Below are positions 34,115-44,850 of a stretch of 64,000 nt of DNA, one piece after another. Origin of the DNA: Odontesthes bonariensis (taxonomy: Eukaryota > Chordata > Actinopteri > Atheriniformes > Atherinopsidae); contig NW_027457389.1 in assembly GCF_027942865.1 (NCBI RefSeq), forward strand, positions 1 to 64,000. Direction: 5' to 3'. The translations under genes were made by a program, and so were the position numbers. How positions within the stretch are numbered: the first letter of the stretch is position 1; each line of letters starts with the position of its first letter. The notes below the pieces were generated by a model. The model was not told where the DNA came from. It searched no databases and was given only the letters and a program-made list of their open reading frames with translations.

Positions 34115-34879
34115 CTGCAGTTCGAGGTCGGCTCTGGCTTCTGGATCTTCCATGTTCGCTGTGGTCTGCATCCTCAGCCTCACCATCGACTGCTTTGATT
34201 TCTGAACTGCAAAGCAGGAACGTCGGGAGACGTAAACGTCCATTGGAGCACAATCGTAGTATTTAATGACATCTTATGAGCATAAAAACCTGCTGCATGA
34301 ATGTGCAAAATGTTACATTAACTCGATAATTAGTAAAAGTAAAACTATTTGCTACAGGGACATGTAAAAATCCATAAACATGATGTAATACTCTGATGCT
34401 TTGTGTTATTGGAGCAGCGTCTGCCTCAGTTTCTTCCCTGGGATGTGCTCTTTCATTATTTTCTCACCTGCCGTTCCTGATCCTTGACTCGGACGTGATG
34501 ACTCTGCAACAATCAAAGAGCAGTCTTCCTTGTTATTTTCATTTCAAAATATCCACAGGGCTACTTTATTAAAACATCCGCGAGGTACTGCTGCCACACA
34601 GCCGATTCAGATTCTGCAAAGGCTTAAAAGGAAGGGCTGTATAGAATGGTCTGACAACTACTCCAAACGCATTTTTCAGGTGATTTTTTTTTTAGCAGAT
34701 GCACTAAAGAGCCTTTAAGAACCAAAATTCAATTTTAAAACCTGTCATAACAAAATCTAACTTTAACACATTGCTGACATTTATTTCCTCTTAAATTACA
34801 GCTTTTAGATGATGCTACTTTTTTAACCCTCATAATCACTTAAGGCTGTTGAGTCATTTGTCTACAGTAATTTGCCTAC

Positions 34880-36540
34880 AGGGCAAACAGGTCGACAGAG
34901 GACGCTGTGAACGCAGCGCTACACACAGCGCTGACCCACCTGGAGAAAGCAGGAAATTATGCCCGTCTTCTCTTTGTGGAGCGTTCAACACCATCCTTCC
35001 CCACGGTCTCATGAGGAAACTACCACATGCCTCTGGATTAAGGACTTTCTGTCAGAGCTCCCACAGAGGGTCAGGACTGGCCCCCACACCTCCTCACCCC
35101 TCACACTCAGCACCGGTTCCCCTCAAGGTTGCGTGCTGAGCCCCCTGCTTTTCACCCTCTACACCAGTGTTTCCCAACCGGGGGTACGCGTACCCCTAGT
35201 GGTACGCGGGGGTACTGCAGGGGGTACGCGGCGCACAGGGATTTTTTTATTTTTATTTATTTATTTATTTTTATTTATTAAGGCGTCACACTTTTATGGA
35301 GGTGTTTATGAAGTACACTCCAGTTTTGTGATGAATGTTACATGAGTTAGGCCTGTTAATGTATTCTTAAAAAAGAGAGAAATGTTACTTGTTTAAGTTA
35401 GATAACAAAGGAAGATTATTTTGATTAAGTATTTATACTATTTGGGTTAATTATTTATATTTCAAGAAAATGTTTTTTATTCTTATGTTGAATTCAACTG
35501 AGGTTAAAAAAAAGAGAGAGAAAGCCTGAGAATTTTATGTTCAAGTAAAGGATATTAAATAAAATGATTTTCATGTAATAACCACCGTGTTGCTCTACTT
35601 TTGTTGTATGTGTGAGGGGGTACTCGTGGTGTGACAAGAAGGCTCAGGGGGTACTCAGGCCAAAAAAGGTTGGGAAACACTGCTCTACACCTCAGACTGC
35701 ACCCCCACCCACACCAGCAACACCTTCATTAAGTATGCGGACGACACCACAGTGGTAGGTTGCATCACTGGAGGGGATGAGGTGCAACGGCTGACGGTGT
35801 GGTGCAGAGACAATAACCTGCTCCTGAACACATCCAAGACAAAGGAGCTAATCATTGACTTCAGAAGAAACAAAACAGACATTCAGCCCATTTTCATTGG
35901 TGGGACCTGTGTGGAAAGGGTCAGTGACTTCTGCTTCCTGGGAGTCCACATAGAGGAGAAACTGACCTGGGACAAGAAAGCCACACAGGTGGTGAAGAAA
36001 GCACAGCAAAGACTCATCCTCACATACTGCCAGCTGCACAGCGCCAAACAGGAAAGAACTCCAGAGGGTCACCAAAATGGCTGAGATGGTCATTGGGTGT
36101 CCTCTGCACACACTGGAGGACCTTCATGGCTCTTACTGTCTCAGGAGATCCAACACCATCCTGAAGGACTCATTCCACCCGGCACAGTTCCTGTTTGAGC
36201 CACTGCCGTCGGGCAGACGGTACAGGGCCGTCAGAACCAGGACAAATAGACTAAAAGACAGCTTCTTTCCAACTGCTGTCAGAGCCATAAATGCCACTTT
36301 ACGGTGAAATTTGTGCAATATACTGGTTTTCTAATAAATGCAATATTGTGTTTAATACATTGTCATATTGTTTTATATTGGGTTTTTTTATTCAGTATTT
36401 ATACTGTTTTTTAAAATATAGTACATACTGTCCCTTTATAGTTATATTGTTATATGTCTGCACTGAAAGGCCTGCACCTTACTTTTTATTGTACTCGTTA
36501 CAATGACAATAAAGAAAATCTGATCTAATCTGATCTAATT
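34880..36540 (+). mobile_element. Rex1-like (CR1-clade) LINE, 5'-truncated and broken
   Basis: Plus-strand reverse transcriptase remnants: a region about ALTHLEKAG, then SPLTLSTGSPQGCVLSPLLF, interrupted by a hAT (35165-35682). It continues [12 protein letters not shown] (the catalytic YADD), [17 protein letters not shown] and a C-terminal PLPSGRRYRAVRTRTNRL. Frameshifts lie near 34980 and 36060. It ends in an AATAAAG followed by TCTGATCTAATCTGATCTAA, a short 3' repeat tail of the kind seen in Rex1/CR1 elements. A related antisense fragment is at 57961 to about 59020. Confidence 0.85.
35165..35682. mobile_element. hAT-like element inside the Rex1-like LINE
   Basis: CAGTGTTTCCCAACCGG at the left and, inverted, CAGTGTTTCCCAACCTT at the right, with the 8 bp duplication CTCTACAC at 35157-35164 and 35683-35690. 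Removing the element and one duplication restores a continuous LINE reading region across LFTLYTS. Confidence 0.95.
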
Positions 36541-38048
36541 GACTGGCTGTTAACGCCATCTTTAGAAAAGTATCACAAACTCTGTGTTGAGTAAGTTTTG
36601 ACGGGCCCACTCAGAAATGTGCCTGAGTCTGCGTGGGTGGCCCAATCGAGTCGGGTGAATTTCAGTTTAGTTTCTATCGTAAAATAAATGCAGAAACTAA
36701 ATAAATGAGCGCGTACATCTGTGATATTATCTTAAAAAGCTATACATTTTTGCTGGTGAGCAGCTTGAACTATCCCTAACTTTAATTTCTCTTCTTTTCC
36801 TACACACACACATATTTATATATATATACACAGAGATGTATAGTAACGAAGTAGAACTACTTCACTACTCTACTTATGTACTAAAATGCTGTATCTGTAC
36901 TCTACTGGAGTAGTTTTTTTTTCTCCTACTTCCACTTTTACTTCAGTACATATTTTCAATGAGTTTAGTAGTTTTACTCCGATAAATTTTTATGTGCTGC
37001 ATCGTTACTCGTTATTATAAACGCACACACACACACATAAAAACGTACACTCATTCATGCACAAACACACCCACACGCATACAAACACGCAAACATACAT
37101 ATAAAAACACACACAGAGAGACACACAAGCATGCACATAGTTTAAGAAGGGGAAAAGTTGTAGAGAAAAAAAAGCACAAGCAGGGAAGAGAGGGGGGAGG
37201 GATGCTTTAAATGGAGAGGGGACATGCTTGATCTGTTTGTTCACAAAGAGTTAAGCCCAGTGTTTTCAGGTGTTCTAATCACTTTTTGTTTTTACATGAC
37301 ATTTGTATTTGTATGTGGCCTACTGGCCTTGAGATTTTTTTAACAAGTTGAAAGAAAATGACAAGGATGAAAAGAAAATGTGTAATGTGTGAAGTGATGG
37401 GAGATGCTTTAAAGGGGGAAGGGGCATACATGCCAAATACATATTCTTTTGTTCAAAAGAGTTAAGCTCAATGTTTTAAGGTGCTCTTGTACATTCCGCT
37501 GTACTGCTGTTACAGCCAAACATTTTGAATAATATAAACAATTTGATTTTCAAACTTTCGACTGATTTCTTTAATAACTACACTACACAATACTTTTACT
37601 TTTGCTTTCAGTACTTGAGTAGTAATTTTAAAAATAAACTACTTGCAATACTTAAGTACAAAACATGTTTAATACTTTAGTACTTCCACTTAAGTACGGT
37701 GCTTAAAGAGTACTTCTACTTCTACTCAAGTCACTTTTTTTATAGAGTACTTGTACTTCTACTCAAGTCTGAATCGCTAGTACTTTATACATGTATGTGC
37801 ACAGGTAAAGTCATCATGTACTTCAGGGTTTTGTGTTCCAACTGAAGTAGAGCTGGAGGTGAATAAAAGCCACACAAATATATATATGTGTATGTGATTT
37901 GGTTATAAATCAAATACCACTCAAGTCAAACTGCATAAAAGCTTAAGTACAGTTCACCACAGTGAAGAGAGGCAATCAAAACGGCATTAAGAACAGTTGA
38001 GGACATGATTGTTCCCTGATTTAAATCACTGAGTTTTGTGAATTCCTC
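36541..38048. other. Intergenic, putative DNA element and AC repeat
   Basis: No gene seen. About 36835-37795 is a repeat rich in AGTAGAAGTACTT-type motifs that begins GTATAGTAACGAAGTAG and ends CTCAAGTCTGAATCGCTAG, resembling a common fish non-autonomous DNA element; termini were not proven. An AC-rich simple repeat lies at about 37021-37130. From 37800 the shortened 3' flank of lectin D begins. Confidence 0.45.
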
Positions 38049-40002
38049 TCAGTCTTTTTTTTCAGTTTTTTTGGGTGGACTCTTCCATCGCAGTTTGAAG
38101 TCAGTCAATCCCTGACGTGTCAGCAAGTCGTTCATCTGAAGAGGAATTAAATAAGCAGTCACCGACATAACCATAATTTATACTGAAATAAAAACGGGGA
38201 CAGAAAGTTTTACCTGCTGGAGGACCTGGCTGTAAACAGCTGGATCAGTCAGGTCAGCATCAGTCTCAGTCGTTATCTTGAAAGTGGAGGTCATCCTTGG
38301 AACTGAACATAAACACTGAGTCAGAAATAATGGGACACATTTGAACTGAAAAGGAAATGTATTTCTTTATAACGTTATGAATAATCACCTTGATGGCAGA
38401 TGAATGGCCACTTGGAACTACAAGGGTCATCAAGCCACTGATGCAACTTATTTTCTGCCACACAGTGTTGTTTACCACCATAGTTCCTGTTGTCTTCAGG
38501 GTCCCAGTTGGTGAAGGAGCTTTTGTTCTTGTCGGACCAAGTCCATGGAACTCTGTACAGACCGATCCAAAGTGCAAGTCCAGATGTTTTTTTCCTGTTA
38601 GCCTCAGCGTTTTCTTTCTCATTTTCAATCATTGCTAAGTCCGTGTAGTGTTTCCTGCAGTACTCTTGAGCAGACTTCCATGTTTCCCCTTGTGAGATGT
38701 ACACATAGTTTTTCTTGTTTTGCTTTGTAACTGCAACAGAAAATAAACCAGTGGAAGTTCAATTATTCCTCTTGTGCTGCATTTCAGTTTGTTTTTGCAC
38801 AATGATGAAGATATTGATAACAACTGCTCAGCTGTTCCCAAGTGCTTAGATAGAAGCCAACAAGAACTATTTACTGGAAACCTGCCAGCTTGTGGTTCTC
38901 CTAAGTAGCTTGTTGAGCCTTGAATTGTAATTTAGGTTATGAAATAGGAGCTCCCTCTACGTTTATATAATAATGATAATAATAATAAAAATATAAATAT
39001 AAATAAGCCTAATAATAAGGTTTCATGACTGCTGGCACATACAAAGAGCATCATATGAATGTATACGTTTCCTTATTTAAATAGAATCTATTATAGTTAT
39101 AGTTAGTAAGACGTGCGTAAAGTTTTATGTACTTGGCACTCAGGGTCTTCCATAGTAAGAGGCATAAAGAGAAGCTTTGCTGCACCGGAGGAGACACCTT
39201 TTATTACTATTTATGAAAAAATCTTTTAAAAATCACTGGATTAAATCTATAAAACATGACTTACCATTGTAGCAAATAAAGTTTCTGGTTGGGGAACAAT
39301 CCGTATCAAACCAAACTCCTGTGGTGTCCATCACTCCACACGTTTCCTTTGCCCCTTTGTAATCTGGTTGACCAGAATCCCACATCTGGAAACCGGTTTT
39401 GCTCGTTTCCCCGGTGGTTGACCATCTTCAAGAGTTGGTGTCATTGACCATGGAAGTTTTCCAGGACTTGGGGTCATCCCAGAGTCCGATCCACGCAAAG
39501 GAATAAGAGAAATCAGCTTTCAGCCTGCTTATATCATCCATGCTTTCGAAGGCGGCCAAGTCGGTGTATTTGTCTCTGCAGTACTGTTGAGCGTCGGTCC
39601 AATTCATTGGTAAGTTAACATAGTGGTAATGACGCGCGGGGCACTGTGAGCAGGAGCTGAGGTCAAGTCCTACATATAGATGGAGGATGTAGTTAGTGTT
39701 TATTGAATCATTTAAACAAATGAAACTAAATTTGTACTACAGGGCAGAAAATGTTGGTATAAACAGAGGTGTATTGTTGTAGTGTTTTGTTTAATTAATA
39801 AAGTCAGTTACTGTTTACTGGAAAAATACTGTTAGATTTTATCCCCTTTTTCTGTTTCAACAGAAGAAAACTGTCTTCTGTCATCACCTGTCGATGTGGT
39901 ATGATTGAAAAAGAGAAACACTCATTTATTTCATCGATATGCTGAAACATTAATGCTCTTACCAAAGAACAGAGCAGCCATCATCATCATGAACCCATCC
40001 AT
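38049..40002 (-). pseudogene. Double C-type lectin copy D, nonsense codon in CTLD1
   Basis: Exons: 40002-39963, 39669-39265, 38730-38389, 38302-38214 and 38135-38049, with all splice sites intact and the same phases as C and E. At 39430-39428 the codon that is TGG in B, C and E is TGA, ending the protein at codon 94, before the QPD site. CTLD2, linker and tail remain open, so the lesion may be recent. Exon 1 encodes MDGFMMMMAALFF. CTLD2 has its own variable block around CVAENKLHQWLDDPC. It is the counterpart of copy A. A truncated product, or readthrough, cannot be excluded; a base error in the assembly would also explain it. Confidence 0.8.
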
Positions 40003-40565
40003 TTTTTTTGTTTCCTGCAAACAAGAAGATAATGTGACACAAAACCAGCTGTAAAGCTTCTGCATGACTATTTATTTGCAAATATTTCCAAATAAATACT
40101 TGTTGACTCTTGGTTTATTCTGCCTGAGTGAGATCTCTGCTGGTTGAAAACTGGAATCATCCAAAATGATGTACGCTCAAATTTATCCAGCTTACAATCA
40201 TTAAAACGAACAAAAATAACCAAGAAAAAACAGATTACAACAAAAGAAAGTTTGTGGTTCTTTACCAAGATGAGCCCAAAAGAAATGAATGATTTTTAGT
40301 ATATTGCCTGATTAGTTTCCTGTTGACTGATGGTCAAATTTATATGTAAACTCAGTAACTAACTTAGTCTGTACTTGTTCACAGCTATAAACCATCAAAG
40401 GTTTTGATTTTTTCATCGAGAAAGAAGATTTTTACCAAATGAAACTCAACTAAAAGTTGACTGTATGATTTAAAAACTAGCTCCATGTGAGTCTTTCAGT
40501 CACATTGTAAAGGTTTGATACTCTATTCATCTGATAAGTACATTGGAAATATTAAAGTTACTTAC

Positions 40566-40681
40566 AAGTCTGAGTTCAACAGCCGGAGGTTCTGAAGTCC
40601 GGTATGAATTGAACTGGTATATATGTGAAGTCGGACGTTGGACTGTATGAAAAATTCTTGGTGTAATTTTCATATGCAAAG
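40566..40681 (-). promoter_or_regulatory. Lectin copy D promoter and 5' untranslated exon
   Basis: CTTTGCATATG at 40671-40681, TATATACC at 40616-40623 and an untranslated exon ending at 40566 with GTAAGT, as in copies A, C and E. The promoter layout is kept although the coding region carries a stop. Confidence 0.6.
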
Positions 40682-42303
40682 TTGTCCTTTGGGGAAATTA
40701 TTTTTTGTGGGCTGTCCTTCCACTGCTTAGAGATCAATAGAGTCTCTGTAAAACTGACTATAGTGAAGAAAAGATTTCATTTCAATTCACCATTTTAGGT
40801 ATTAAAAAAATCTCTTTCTGATTTTTCATTTTAAACCTCTGACCATATGTCTTTATATGTAAATATTTATCGATCCACACATATAGATCGATAGATTGAT
40901 ATGTTCATGTATAACGGGGTTGAGGTCAGGACTGCAGGAAGGCCATTCCATCCTCTGGCCATCAATTAGTTCTTTTCTTCAGCAGCTACAGATCTGTGAT
41001 TAACCCTTAAAGTTCTGATTGGAGCATCCTTAAAACTTTTATTAATCTTTTGAACATTGCATCTGTGCATTAAATGTACACGTTTGAATTACTTATTGAA
41101 TTTGTACTTGAATTAATTAAGTTTGCCTGCATTTTAAGTCATGGTTTGACACATTACCACCTACTTGGTTATGATTTAGATATTAACAACAACATGACTA
41201 AGGTTTGCATTAAAACAGACACTGTAATAACGTATCGCATCAAATATAATTCTCCTGGATTATAACTGCTGAGTCACACCACAATGGCAAAAAAAAACAA
41301 AATGTGTTGGTAACATAAACCACTCATCCTACTGAAATAGATCACTGGGGTGGCATGAAAAAAAATCATTTGTGAAGATCAGGCTTCACAGAGACAAAAC
41401 TCTGAGGGCATTCATGTATGTTGGTATCATTTATCTCTTACAAAGAAATAGATTTAAAAAGCTTTAGTTTAAATCTCTGCTTCATTCTTCATTTGCTTTC
41501 ATTTGCTCCGACAAAACAACAATTTCAATATGAAAAACATATGAAAATAGACGCACAGTAGGAGCACACTCGTCCTACCACTATTTTCATATGCAAATAT
41601 TGACCTCAAAAGCTCTCTTTCTCTTTAAGGGTAGTTTGGGCAGTAATAGCCTTCATTCAACAGTAGGTACAAACATATATTTAACAATATATGTTAAATA
41701 TATACATGTATTCATACTGTATATGTACATATACAATCTAATGTTTTATTAGATTGTTAAATATATGTACATAAAAACTTTTTTTAAAAAGCTGAGGGAG
41801 CAGGACTCTTTAGGCAGTAATCCAAGAAAAGGATATTTTGATGCAGTACAATTATTATATTATATCTAACCATGTATTTCTAATGGAAAAGGTTAACCAA
41901 GTAGTTTGTAATGTGTAAAACAACAAAATAGGACGGTAATTGAACATGGCTCTCCTGCTGGACAGTGTGTCGGTAGCTCCGGTAGTTCAGTCTGTCCGAC
42001 CTCCAAATGTGGACCTTGTTGCCTGTTAAATGTAACGCATCAGTGGTTTCGTGACTATTATACAAAATGATATGACACTGCATTCCTCTGTGAAGTTATT
42101 GTGTCCCATAGCAGATAAAAACAGTGAAAATTGTGTCTGAACACAAACCAATAGCTTTGAGACTGGGTTGAACACGCAGCACAGAGTAAAAAGTCTTGTG
42201 CTATAATTATCATTGCAAATTAGGTTGTTCATGTCACAAGAAACCAAACGGAAGACATCCCGTGGCCTCTGTGGGGAATCCAGGCGGAAAAACCACCATG
42301 AGC
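40682..42303. other. Upstream flank of copy D, no gene seen
   Basis: Contains the Tc1 scrap (40912-41075), a perfect octamer in CATATGCAAAT at 41588-41598 and the empty hAT site CTCCTGCT at 41952-41959. No gene is supported; ORFs shared with block 1 on the left are duplication shadows. Confidence 0.5.
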
Positions 42304-42308
42304 ACCTG

Positions 42309-42752
42309 TGTAACGCCATGTCACGAGTTTAGGTCATGTTTTGGTTTATAGTTCATGTCTTAGTTTAGTGTTTTTTCTCATGTTTTAGGTTCAGGTCTTG
42401 TTTAGTTTTCATGTCACGTCACCCTCTCCTTCCCTGCAATCAGCCTCACGTCCCTCACCTGTGTTTTCCCCTTCAGCTGCACTCAATCCCTAATCACCCT
42501 CCACAGTATTTAGTTTCCAGGTTTCTTTTCAGTTCTTGTGAGATCCTTCCCCGTCACCATCCATGCTACGCCACGCCACAGATAAGTTTCCATGCTTTTG
42601 TTTTGTTTCGTCATAGATATTTCCACAGTTTAGGTTTTTGTATCCGGCTCAGCCGCGCTTTCCTTTTGGTACTTTGTTTTTGTTAAATAAATCTATTTTA
42701 CTTTTGGAAAATCCGCATCCGTGTCCTCCCTTCAAACCCAACCTTGCTGACA
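42309..42752 (+). repeat. 5' LTR
   Basis: U3 contains TATTTA at 42507-42512. About 30 bases later GTGAGATCCTTC (42538-42549) is the predicted transcript start. An AATAAA near 42684 is the likely poly(A) signal. The LTR ends CA directly before the primer site. Confidence 0.92.
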
Positions 42753-42764
42753 GAAGGATCTCAC
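42753..42764 (+). promoter_or_regulatory. Self-priming primer-binding site
   Basis: GAAGGATCTCAC abuts the end of the 5' LTR and is the exact reverse complement of GTGAGATCCTTC at 42538-42549, the predicted 5' end of the RNA. No TGG tRNA-type primer site is present. In Tf1 the 5' end of the transcript primes minus-strand synthesis by the same kind of pairing. The match is visible in the sequence; the mechanism is inferred. Confidence 0.8.
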
Positions 42765-42768
42765 CACC

Positions 42769-44850
42769 ATGGACGCGGCGGATTACTCAGCCTTATGGGA
42801 GCTGGTCGGGGACTTCTGGTGCCGCTCAGGACCGAACAGCACCACCTGGGAGAAACTAAACTCCTCCAATGACGTTTTGGATTTCTTTGTGCAAAAACGG
42901 GTCCTCCAGCACTTACCCACGGTGTCAGCTATCTGGGAGGAGGTCAGGACTGTACAGCGCACTGCCTCACTGGAAATTTTCGGCTTGGAGCCAGAAGAGG
43001 TAGCTGCGCTGTACAGCTCCTCCTCCTTACCTGCACCGCAGCCCCCGGCCCCAGCCGTTCCAGAGCTGGCCCCGGCCCCAGCCGTTCCAGAGCTGGCCCC
43101 GGCCCCAGCCGTTCCAGAGCTGGCCCCGGCCCCAGCCGTTCCAGAGCTGGCCCCGGCCCCAGCCGTTCCAGAGCTGGCCCCGGCCCCAGCCGTTCCAGAG
43201 CTGGCCCCGGCCCCAGCCGTTCCAGAGCTGGCCCCGGCCCCAGCCGTTCCAGAGCTCTCCACAGAGGCCGCGGGGCCTGAGCTCTCCACAGAGGCCGCGG
43301 GGCCTGAGCTCTCCACAGAGGCCGCGGGGCCTGAGCTCTCCACAGAGGCCGCGGGGCCAGACCAAGAGGCCGCGGGGCCTGACCAAGAGGCCGCGGGGCC
43401 CGACCAAGAGGCCGCGGGGCCCGACCAAGAGGCCACAGGGCCCGACCAAGAGGCCACAGGGCCAGACCAAGAGGCCACAGGGCCAGACCAAGAGGCCACA
43501 GGGCCAGACCAAGAGGCCACGGGGCCCGACCAAGCCACAGCCACAGAGGCCGCGGGGCCCGACCAAGCCACAGCCACAGAGGCCGCGGGGCCCGACCAAG
43601 CCACAGCCACAGAGGCCGCGGGGCCCGACCAAGCCACAGCCACAGAGGCCGCGGGGCCCCACCAAGCCACAGCCACAGAGGCCGCGGGGCCCCACCAAGC
43701 CACAGCCACAGAGGCCGCGGGGCCCGACCAAGCCACAGCCACAGAGGCCGCGGGGCCCGACCAAGCCACAGCCACAGAGGCCGCGGGGCCCCACCAAGCC
43801 ACAGCCACAGAGGCCGCGGGGCCCCACCAAGCCACAGCCACAGAGGCCGCGGGGCCCGACCAAGCCACAGCCACAGAGGCCGCGGGGCCCGACCAAGCCA
43901 CAGCCACAGAGCAGGCCACAGAGCAGGCCACAGAGCAGGCCACAGAGCAGGCCACAGAGCAGGCCACTCGAGCCCCTCCCTCCCACCCCCAGATATTGGG
44001 GATGTCTGGGATCCATCCCTTAAGGGGGGGGCTCTCCCCTTGCCGTCGGATGTCTGGCCGCCCGCCAGACCACCGCCTCCTGCTGCCACGCCGACGGAAG
44101 TCCGGGCGTCCGCCAGACCACCGCCTCCTGCTGCCACGCCACGGGATGTCTGGCCGCCCGCCAGACCACCGCCTCCTGCTGCCACGCCATGGGATGTCTG
44201 GCCGCCCGCCAGACCACCGCCTCCTGCTGCCACGCCACGGGATGTCTGGCCGCCCGCCAGACCACCGCCTCCTGCTGCCACGCCACGGGAAGTCTGGCCG
44301 CCCGCCAGACCACCGCCTCCTGCCTCCACGCCGACGGAAGTCCGGGCGTCCGCCGGACCACCGCCGTCACCTGCCGCCACGCCATGGGAGGTCTGGGCGT
44401 CCGCCAGACCACCGCTTGTTCCTGCCACGCCATGGGAAGTCTGGGCGTCCGCCAGACCACCGCTTGTTCCTGCCACGCCATGGGAGGTCTGGGCGTCTGC
44501 CAGACCACCGCCTGTTCCTGCCGCCACGCCATGGGAGGTCTGGGCGTCTGCCAGACCACCGCTTGTTCCCGCCACTCCATGGGAAGTCTGGGCGTCCGCC
44601 GGACCACCGCCTGTTCCTGCCGCCACGCCATGGGAGGTCTGGGCGTCCGCCAGACCACCGTCTCCTGCTGCCCGAACCCGGTACGAGCTGCAGGCCTGGT
44701 TGGCCACTGCATCCACGCAGCCTGGATGTCTGGTCCCCGTCGGACCGGTTTCAAGCCCCTCCCTCCCACCCTCAGAATTTTTTTTTTTTAGGGTCGTCTG
44801 GGATCCGACCCTTGAGGGGGGGGCTCTGTAACGCCATGTCACGAGTTTAG
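42769..44850 (+). CDS. Tandem-repeat protein of the LTR element, 693 codons
   Basis: It starts in a strong context (CACCACCATGG) only four bases after the primer site. Residues 1-85 are unique: MDAADYSALWELVGDFWCRS through GLEPEEVAALY, possibly a gag-like or matrix-like head; I do not recognise a named domain. Then come 8 copies of a 9-residue APAVPELAP unit, 4 of ELSTEAAGP, 8 of the 7-residue DQEAAGP/DQEATGP, 12 of the 11-residue DQATATEAAGP (some HQ) and 5 of EQAT, all acidic and alanine/proline-rich. After 43970 the frame reads arginine-rich SGRPPDHRLLLPRHG units. Another frame (44040-44831) reads a more protein-like PWEVWASARPPLVPAT repeat, so a frame change at the G-run near 44025 is possible. 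The stop lies inside the 3' LTR. Confidence 0.6.
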   Translation: MDAADYSALWELVGDFWCRSGPNSTTWEKLNSSNDVLDFFVQKRVLQHLPTVSAIWEEVRTVQRTASLEIFGLEPEEVAALYSSSSLPAPQPPAPAVPELAPAPAVPELAPAPAVPELAPAPAVPELAPAPAVPELAPAPAVPELAPAPAVPELAPAPAVPELSTEAAGPELSTEAAGPELSTEAAGPELSTEAAGPDQEAAGPDQEAAGPDQEAAGPDQEATGPDQEATGPDQEATGPDQEATGPDQEATGPDQATATEAAGPDQATATEAAGPDQATATEAAGPDQATATEAAGPHQATATEAAGPHQATATEAAGPDQATATEAAGPDQATATEAAGPHQATATEAAGPHQATATEAAGPDQATATEAAGPDQATATEQATEQATEQATEQATEQATRAPPSHPQILGMSGIHPLRGGLSPCRRMSGRPPDHRLLLPRRRKSGRPPDHRLLLPRHGMSGRPPDHRLLLPRHGMSGRPPDHRLLLPRHGMSGRPPDHRLLLPRHGKSGRPPDHRLLPPRRRKSGRPPDHRRHLPPRHGRSGRPPDHRLFLPRHGKSGRPPDHRLFLPRHGRSGRLPDHRLFLPPRHGRSGRLPDHRLFPPLHGKSGRPPDHRLFLPPRHGRSGRPPDHRLLLPEPGTSCRPGWPLHPRSLDVWSPSDRFQAPPSHPQNFFFLGSSGIRPLRGGLCNAMSRV
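44814..44826 (+). promoter_or_regulatory. Polypurine tract
   Basis: A GAGGGGGGGG run directly before the 3' LTR, the expected plus-strand primer of an LTR element. A very similar AAGGGGGGGGCTCT occurs internally at about 44023-44036. Confidence 0.75.

Larger units (their letters stand above)
29257..34206 (-). pseudogene. Lectin family 2: orphan penultimate and last exons
   Basis: Exon 34206-34115 (2+90 nt) encodes a linker containing QSMVRLRMQTTANMEDPEA, equivalent in length and phase to the linker exon of the double-CTLD genes. It follows acceptor CTTTGCAG and ends in CTGCAG|GTTTAT. Exon 29382-29257 encodes LRAMLANRGVTDVKLAWRKL and a lysine-rich tail to a TGA, like MNDLLTRQGLTDFKLRWKS of the main family. 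No CTLD exon is visible to the right before a LINE begins near 34880, and none within the window. The gene is therefore probably a remnant, unless a very long intron leads beyond. The 4.7 kb intron holds several nested transposons. A possible 36-nt exon is at 34468-34503. Confidence 0.6.

Noticed and set aside
36835-37795. Complete hAT element with defined ends
   Set aside because: The sequence resembles a known style of fish repeat, but I could not find matching inverted ends or a target duplication.
42411-42686. 91-codon ORF present twice (also 44929-45204)
   Set aside because: It lies within the LTRs and spans the predicted transcription start, so it cannot be a normal coding region.
42944-44842. 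632-codon and other long antisense ORFs over the LTR element
   Set aside because: They result from stop-free GC-rich repeats in multiples of three. They have no start context, promoter or domain, and the plus frame has the Kozak start beside the primer site.
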